Position numbers and translations under genes: made by a program
Assembly (NCBI GenBank): GCA_910578085.1
Contig: CAJTPM010000035.1
Coordinates: forward strand, 1-35,881
Direction: 5' to 3'
DNA length: 35,881 nucleotides
Source of the DNA: an uncultured Lachnospiraceae bacterium
GTDB lineage: Bacteria; Bacillota; Clostridia; Lachnospirales; Lachnospiraceae
Notes under the pieces: generated by a model
Told to the model about the DNA's origin: nothing
Database searches by the model: none
The model's input: the letters and a program-made list of their open reading frames with translations, nothing else
In this document: positions 31,852-35,881 of the stretch, piece by piece
Layout: every line of letters starts with the position of its first letter
How positions within the stretch are numbered: position 1 is the stretch's first letter

Positions 31852-32401
31852 CTCTAAAGCGATATCCGCCGGCTGCTGCAAAATAATCTTCCTCCGAAAG
31901 CTCCAACTCTAAAATCTTCCACGTCTCACCGGACAACTCACATTTCGTCTCTTCCGTTTCCATATCCTTAAAACCTGCGCCCTTATAACACCAATATGCC
32001 GGCATATTATTCTCAAATGCCCCGATCGTCACCTTATCCGCTTTCAGAATCTCAAAAGCAAATTTCAGGGAAAGCGCGATCATTTCCTTTCCGTAACCCA
32101 TCCCCCTTTTTGTATCATCCACTATGACAAACCCGAAACGAAGCACTTTCTTCTCCTCATCCGTAAACCGCATGATAAGATGCCCCACAATCCCGCTCTC
32201 ATCAAACGCCGTCATCGGATAAAAATTATCCGGCTCCGCACAGTCCCCATTGTCATCCACATACTTTTTATTCATATCCGCCTCTGTAATCGGAAAGGAT
32301 TCGTATCTGTCGGCCGTCCATTTCCGGAACGCAGTTTCATCCTTACACCAACCAATGATCGTCCCGGCATCAGCGGCTTTATACGGTCTTAGTCTCAACA
32401 T
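31844..32401 (-). CDS. GNAT-family N-acetyltransferase
   Basis: 185 residues. It begins MLRLRPYKAADAGTIIGWCKDE, as in RimJ/RimL-like GNATs, and contains the acetyl-CoA loop in DTKRGMGYGKEMIALSLKFAF (RGxGxG/GK form) with FGFVIVDD as strand 4. It ends with YWCYKGAGFKDMETEE, the usual C-terminal beta-hairpin. The acceptor is unknown. AAGGAG lies 7 bases before the ATG and it has its own promoter, so the GNAT-GH31-CpXC-TPR group can be transcribed apart from the transporter. Confidence 0.88.
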   Translation of the reverse strand: MLRLRPYKAADAGTIIGWCKDETAFRKWTADRYESFPITEADMNKKYVDDNGDCAEPDNFYPMTAFDESGIVGHLIMRFTDEEKKVLRFGFVIVDDTKRGMGYGKEMIALSLKFAFEILKADKVTIGAFENNMPAYWCYKGAGFKDMETEETKCELSGETWKILELELSEEDYFAAAGGYRFRAV

Positions 32402-32429
32402 ATCTGGGCTCCTTTTTCCCTTTTTTCCA

Positions 32430-32458
32430 ATTATAAAAGATCGGAACGTTATTTACAA
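32430..32458 (-). promoter_or_regulatory. Promoter of the GNAT-GH31 group
   Basis: Minus-strand TTGTAA (32458-32453), 17-base spacer, TATAAT (32435-32430), about 29 bases before the GNAT ATG. Confidence 0.75.
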
Positions 32459-32542
32459 CTCATATTTGAATCATTCATTTTCTCATTGTTCCTGCACATT
32501 TTCATCATTTTGCCTGCCAGTACCCAGAGCCGCCATAATCCC

Positions 32543-33394
32543 CTACCCTTTCACCGCACCGCTTGTCATACCGCTGACAATATACTTCTGCATGAAAATA
32601 AATATTAACGCCACCGGAATAATCGTCACCACCGCAAAGGCCGTCAGATAACTCCACTTCGTCCCGTACTGCCCCATAAAGTTAAAGATTCCCGCCGTGA
32701 TCGGCCGCTTTTCCTGATCCAGAATAAAGGTCATGCCGTAGGCAAGATCCCCCCAGGCGTAAAGGAAGGAAAAGATCGCGCAGACCATAACGCCGGGTTT
32801 GGCGATCGGAATCAATATCCGGATAAACGCCGTAAACCTGTTGCAGCCGTCCAGATAAGCCGCCTCCTCCATATCCTTTGGGATAGAGGCAAAATAATTT
32901 TTTAAAATCAGCACCGAAAATGGGATACCGATGGTTGCATCCGCCAGTACCGCCGCGATCCAGGTGTTGTAGACATGCATGTTTTTAAACATGATAAACA
33001 TGGGCGTAAGCAGCACGGATACCGGCAGCATCTGTGTCACCAGAAAAGACAACAACATCAGTTTTCTTGCCTTAAACCGGTATTTCGCGATCCCGTAGGA
33101 AGCCGGGACGGCCAGTAAAACCGCGATAACGGTGGCTCCCATGGAGATCAGAAAACTGTTTCCGAAGGAGCGGAACATATTGAAATCCCCTGTCTCCACC
33201 TGGGCCGCATAGGACTTCAGATTCAGAATATGCGGGTAAAAGGTGGGCGGATTCCGAAAGATCTCCTGCTCTGTCTTAAGCGAAGTAATAAGCGCCCAGT
33301 ATAACGGAAACAGAAGGATACATAAGATCAATACTGCCGCTGCACTTAACAGTATATTTTTTCTTCCTGTCACTTTTTTTTCTTCGTCCATCAT
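32543..33394 (-). CDS. Carbohydrate ABC transporter permease, MalG type
   Basis: 283 residues with six membrane helices. FPLYWALITSLKTEQEIFRNPPTFYP follows the first helix, as in most MalG/LacG proteins. The cytoplasmic EAA loop reads DMEEAAYLDGCNRFTAFIRILIPIAKPG, the docking site for the ATPase. The start overlaps the MalF stop (ATGA). No ATPase gene is nearby, so it probably shares an MsmK-type ATPase encoded elsewhere, as is common in CUT1 systems of Firmicutes. Confidence 0.94.
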   Translation of the reverse strand: MMDEEKKVTGRKNILLSAAAVLILCILLFPLYWALITSLKTEQEIFRNPPTFYPHILNLKSYAAQVETGDFNMFRSFGNSFLISMGATVIAVLLAVPASYGIAKYRFKARKLMLLSFLVTQMLPVSVLLTPMFIMFKNMHVYNTWIAAVLADATIGIPFSVLILKNYFASIPKDMEEAAYLDGCNRFTAFIRILIPIAKPGVMVCAIFSFLYAWGDLAYGMTFILDQEKRPITAGIFNFMGQYGTKWSYLTAFAVVTIIPVALIFIFMQKYIVSGMTSGAVKG

Positions 33395-34290
33395 TCTTCC
33401 TCCCCCGCCGTCGTCGCTTTAATATAGAACACACCTACAAGCAGCAGAATCACAAGCAGCACATTCGCCACTGCGGATCCTTTACTGTACTTAAACATCT
33501 CAAAGGAGAGCTTGTAGGAATAGGTGGAGAGCATATGGGTGGAGTTCACCGGCCCTCCGCTTGTCATCACATAAACCAGATCGTACACTTTAAACGTATA
33601 GATAAAGCCCAAAATCAACACTGATTCAATGGTAGGCCGCAGAAGCGGCAGTGTGATACTGAAAAATGTCTGCACCTTGCCCCCGCCGTCAATGGAAGCG
33701 CTCTCGTACAGCTCCTTCGGAATCGTCGTCAGTCCGGTGGAAATCAGGATCATATTAAACGGGATGCCGATCCAGATGTTGGCGCAGATAAGCGCAAACA
33801 TCGCCGTCCCCGGTGTGGTCAGCCATTCTATGTTTTTGCTGATCAGATGGAGACTCCTGAGGATATAATTGATCACGCCGATATCCGTGGCAAACAGCAG
33901 CTTGAACATCAGCGCCGTCACCGTCACCGGTATCATCCAGGGCACTAACAGGATGCCTCTGACCGGTTTTGCCAGAGAAAACCGTTTATTGAAAAACAGC
34001 GCCAGCAAAAACCCGATCAGGAACTGGAAAACCAGACACAGGATCGTGTATTTTAACGTATTAAACAGCGAAGTCCGGAATACGTCGTCCCCGAAAAGTT
34101 CCAGATAATTTTCAAACAGAATAAAGTTTTTGGTTCCCCGCACCAGATTTCCCGCACTCACATCCTGAAAACTCAGTACGATATTGCGGATGATCGGATA
34201 GCCCACAAAAACCAACATATACAGGAAAGCCGGCAGAACAAACAATACGCCCGCATTATCATAGCGGAATAATTTTTTTGATTTTTTCAT
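33391..34290 (-). CDS. Carbohydrate ABC transporter permease, MalF type
   Basis: 299 residues from ATG at 34290: MKKSKKLFRYDNAGVLFVLPAF and six helices. GILLVPWMIPVTVTALMFKLLF and the EAA loop ELYESASIDGGGKVQTFFSITLPLLRPT are diagnostic. The upstream in-frame region to 34374 crosses the attenuator-like hairpin and is excluded. RBS is poor (AAAGG about 13 bases away), so initiation may depend on leader structure. Forms the channel with MalG. Confidence 0.93.
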   Translation of the reverse strand: MKKSKKLFRYDNAGVLFVLPAFLYMLVFVGYPIIRNIVLSFQDVSAGNLVRGTKNFILFENYLELFGDDVFRTSLFNTLKYTILCLVFQFLIGFLLALFFNKRFSLAKPVRGILLVPWMIPVTVTALMFKLLFATDIGVINYILRSLHLISKNIEWLTTPGTAMFALICANIWIGIPFNMILISTGLTTIPKELYESASIDGGGKVQTFFSITLPLLRPTIESVLILGFIYTFKVYDLVYVMTSGGPVNSTHMLSTYSYKLSFEMFKYSKGSAVANVLLVILLLVGVFYIKATTAGEEE

Positions 34291-34355
34291 ACTTATAACC
34301 ACAACCTTTCTACAGTCCTCAGCTTTACACTCTTTTTTCACAACAGATTTTACGT

Positions 34356-34406
34356 ATAAAAACAGCCGCTGCACAACCAGTACCTTATAACGTTCTGTGC
34401 AGCGGC
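34356..34406 (-). terminator. Partial terminator between binding protein and permease genes
   Basis: GCCGCTGCACA and TGTGCAGCGGC form an 11-bp stem with a 20-base loop. TGTTTTTAT follows on the minus strand. In this position it probably reduces, without stopping, transcription of the permeases relative to the binding protein. Confidence 0.7.
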
Positions 34407-34513
34407 CTTTACTACATCCTGCCTCTTCTATGTATTACGGTAATCATCGCGACCTGCCGACAGGTATTTTCAATTCTTTTTCCCGGGCTATAACGTATCG
34501 CATTGTACCACAT

Positions 34514-35806
34514 TTATTTCACAATCCCGTCGATGGTCTCCTGAGCCTGTGCTGCCGCATCCTCCGGTGTTGCGGTTCCTGTGATCACCTGATTGAAGGC
34601 AAGGGAGATCGCATCGGATACGCCGGGCCACTCGGCAAGAGGTCCTCTGGGCATTGCATAGTTTAACTCCTCCACGAAAGGCTGATAGGGTGAATCCGCT
34701 TCAAACTGATTCTCAGCGATGTTCTTGTCTGCAGAGATATAACCGAATTTCTCCATCATGAATTTCACTTTTTCTTCGGATGTGGCATAGGTCAGGAAAT
34801 CTAACGCCCCATCCACGTTTCCACCATTGATTACTGCATAGTTCTCACCGCCGAGTACGGAAGAATATTCGGAATCCTTCGGGATCAGCGTCACTTTCCA
34901 GTTCAGATCCGGCGCCTCGGACTGCATGGTGGGAATCTGCCAGGGACCGTTCTCCATCATTGCCACGTTGCCGGAGATAAACTGATTCATCACATCGCCC
35001 TGTGTCCAGTTGATGCACTCCTTGCTCATTACGCCTTCATCAATCAGGCTCTGAATAAAGCTCAGGGCGCGGATGCCGTTTTCGTTGTTGATGTCATAGG
35101 ATGTTGCACCTGTGGACCAGAGCCAGGGTACAAAGTTGAAGGTTCCTTCTTCGTTCTGTACGCTGCAGAGCGCAAGACCTGTCACACTGTCTGTTGTCAG
35201 CGCCTTCGCGGTTTCCTTCAGTTCATCCCAGGTAGTAGGAACACTGCAGCCCGCGTCATTTAACATATCCTCATTGTAGTACAATGCAAGGCAGTTTACG
35301 CCGAAAGGTACACCGTATAATTTTCCATCCACCGTACAGGAGTTTACGGTTCCTTCATAGTAGCTGCTGACGTCAAATTTTCCCGTGATATCCTCGAAGA
35401 TCCCCATGTCCACATAGGATGCGTGATCCGGGGAATCCAGGATCGCGATATCCGGCAGTTCGTCTGCCGATGCGCCGATGGACAACTGTTTCTTAAAATC
35501 TGCAAAAGGTACATACTTTGCCGTCACCTGGTAGTTGCTCTGAGATGCGTTATATTCCTGAATCACCTGATCAAGCGCCACCTGGTGGCCTTCCGTCTCC
35601 CAGTAATACCAGATCGTTACCGCTTCCGCGCCTTCCGCAGAGGCAGTTTCGCTACTTTCTTCCGCAAGTGTTTCTTCTCCGGCTTCCTCCTGCGCCGCTG
35701 CAGGTTCTGCCGTTTCCTGTGTCTCTCCGGAAGCGCCGCAGCCCGTGATCAGACCGGCCAACATGGTAAGTGCTGTCAATAACGCGATTACTCTTTTCCT
35801 TTTCAT
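34514..35806 (-). CDS. Carbohydrate-binding lipoprotein of a CUT1 ABC transporter
   Basis: 430 residues. The lipoprotein signal MKRKRVIALLTALTMLAGLITGC ends at lipobox C23, followed by an acidic linker rich in E and A (to about 60). The mature part is an extracellular solute-binding type 1 fold: VTIWYYWETEGHQVALDQVIQEYN, FKKQLSIGASADELPDIAILDSPD, YGVPFGVNCLALYYNEDMLNDAG, GNVAMMENGPWQIPTM. That is the MalE/oligosaccharide class. AGGAGG lies 6 bases before the ATG. It feeds the MalF/MalG pair downstream. Confidence 0.95.
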   Translation of the reverse strand: MKRKRVIALLTALTMLAGLITGCGASGETQETAEPAAAQEEAGEETLAEESSETASAEGAEAVTIWYYWETEGHQVALDQVIQEYNASQSNYQVTAKYVPFADFKKQLSIGASADELPDIAILDSPDHASYVDMGIFEDITGKFDVSSYYEGTVNSCTVDGKLYGVPFGVNCLALYYNEDMLNDAGCSVPTTWDELKETAKALTTDSVTGLALCSVQNEEGTFNFVPWLWSTGATSYDINNENGIRALSFIQSLIDEGVMSKECINWTQGDVMNQFISGNVAMMENGPWQIPTMQSEAPDLNWKVTLIPKDSEYSSVLGGENYAVINGGNVDGALDFLTYATSEEKVKFMMEKFGYISADKNIAENQFEADSPYQPFVEELNYAMPRGPLAEWPGVSDAISLAFNQVITGTATPEDAAAQAQETIDGIVK

Positions 35807-35825
35807 GATTTTCCTCCTTTAAACT

Positions 35826-35854
35826 GTTATAATCTCTCGGAATCTTTAAGCCAA
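35826..35854 (-). promoter_or_regulatory. Promoter of the CUT1 transporter operon
   Basis: Minus-strand TTGGCT (35854-35849), 17-base spacer, TATAAC (35831-35826). It gives a short leader of about 15 bases. No operator is evident in the few bases left in the window. Confidence 0.55.
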
Positions 35855-35881
35855 TAAACACAAGGCTTTCAGATGCCTTTT

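Noticed and set aside
35863..35880. AAGGC/GCCTT short inverted repeat at the right edge
   Set aside because: Only 5 bp and no T-run within the window; too weak to call a terminator.
1..35881. CRISPR arrays, tRNA or rRNA genes
   Set aside because: No regularly spaced repeats, no cloverleaf-like stretches and no rRNA-like sequence were noticed on reading the window.

Overview
The window looks like a chromosome segment of a low-to-mid GC anaerobic Firmicute. The most likely family is Lachnospiraceae or a relative in Clostridia. This is inferred from the block rplU-prp-rpmA-obgE-yhbY-nadD-yqeK-rsfS next to lexA, from the L27 N-terminal extension paired with a Prp protease, from strong AGGAGG ribosome binding sites, from a CIRCE element and from Gram-positive LexA boxes. 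Nearly all genes lie on the minus strand. The plus-strand ones are a transposase tail (2-154), a diguanylate cyclase (19653-21053) and lexA (21989-22603).

Layout, left to right. (1) 1-2000: the C-terminal end of a transposase, then an AT-rich pair: a TetR-family regulator with a readable self-regulated promoter, and downstream of it a PhnP-like metallo-beta-lactamase-fold protein whose metal-binding motif is altered. (2) 2100-6600: a response regulator / soluble histidine kinase / ABC ATPase / FtsX-type permease module, transcribed right to left from a promoter at 6566-6594. A small candidate leader ORF and a palindrome lie between kinase and transporter. (3) 6659-15933: a seven-gene carbohydrate operon (AnmK-family kinase, sugar-binding lipoprotein, RbsA-type ATPase, RbsC-type permease, Gfo/Idh/MocA dehydrogenase, zinc MDR dehydrogenase, hexapeptide acetyltransferase). 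It lies behind a LacI-family repressor, with a perfect 18-bp operator upstream of the kinase gene and a related site at the repressor's own promoter. (4) 16064-18542: a MATE transporter and a Dus-family tRNA-dihydrouridine synthase. (5) 18653-19414: an Hsp20 gene under a perfect CIRCE element. (6) 19571-21053: a membrane diguanylate cyclase. (7) 21124-22603: a divergent SOS locus. lexA faces a LysM/transmembrane YneA-like gene, with four LexA-box-like sites and two readable promoters between them. (8) 22669-27342: the conserved ribosome/GTPase housekeeping operon. (9) 27431-35854: a CUT1-type sugar ABC transporter (binding lipoprotein, MalF, MalG), then a GNAT-GH31-CpXC-TPR group with its own promoter.

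How they work together: two sugar-uptake systems (one RbsABC-like with dehydrogenases and an anhydrosugar-kinase homologue, one MalFG-like with an alpha-glycosidase) flank stress and housekeeping genes. The points that most merit a second look are these: the AnmK-like operon, which has no MurQ nearby and has a divergent substrate motif; a hidden 48-codon frame in the SOS transcript, joined to the first start codon by an A AAA AAG heptamer; the PhnP-like protein with changed metal ligands next to a transposase remnant; and the CpXC/TPR pair behind the GH31 enzyme. No CRISPR array, tRNA or rRNA was seen. All functional names rest on motif recognition by eye; no database search was run.
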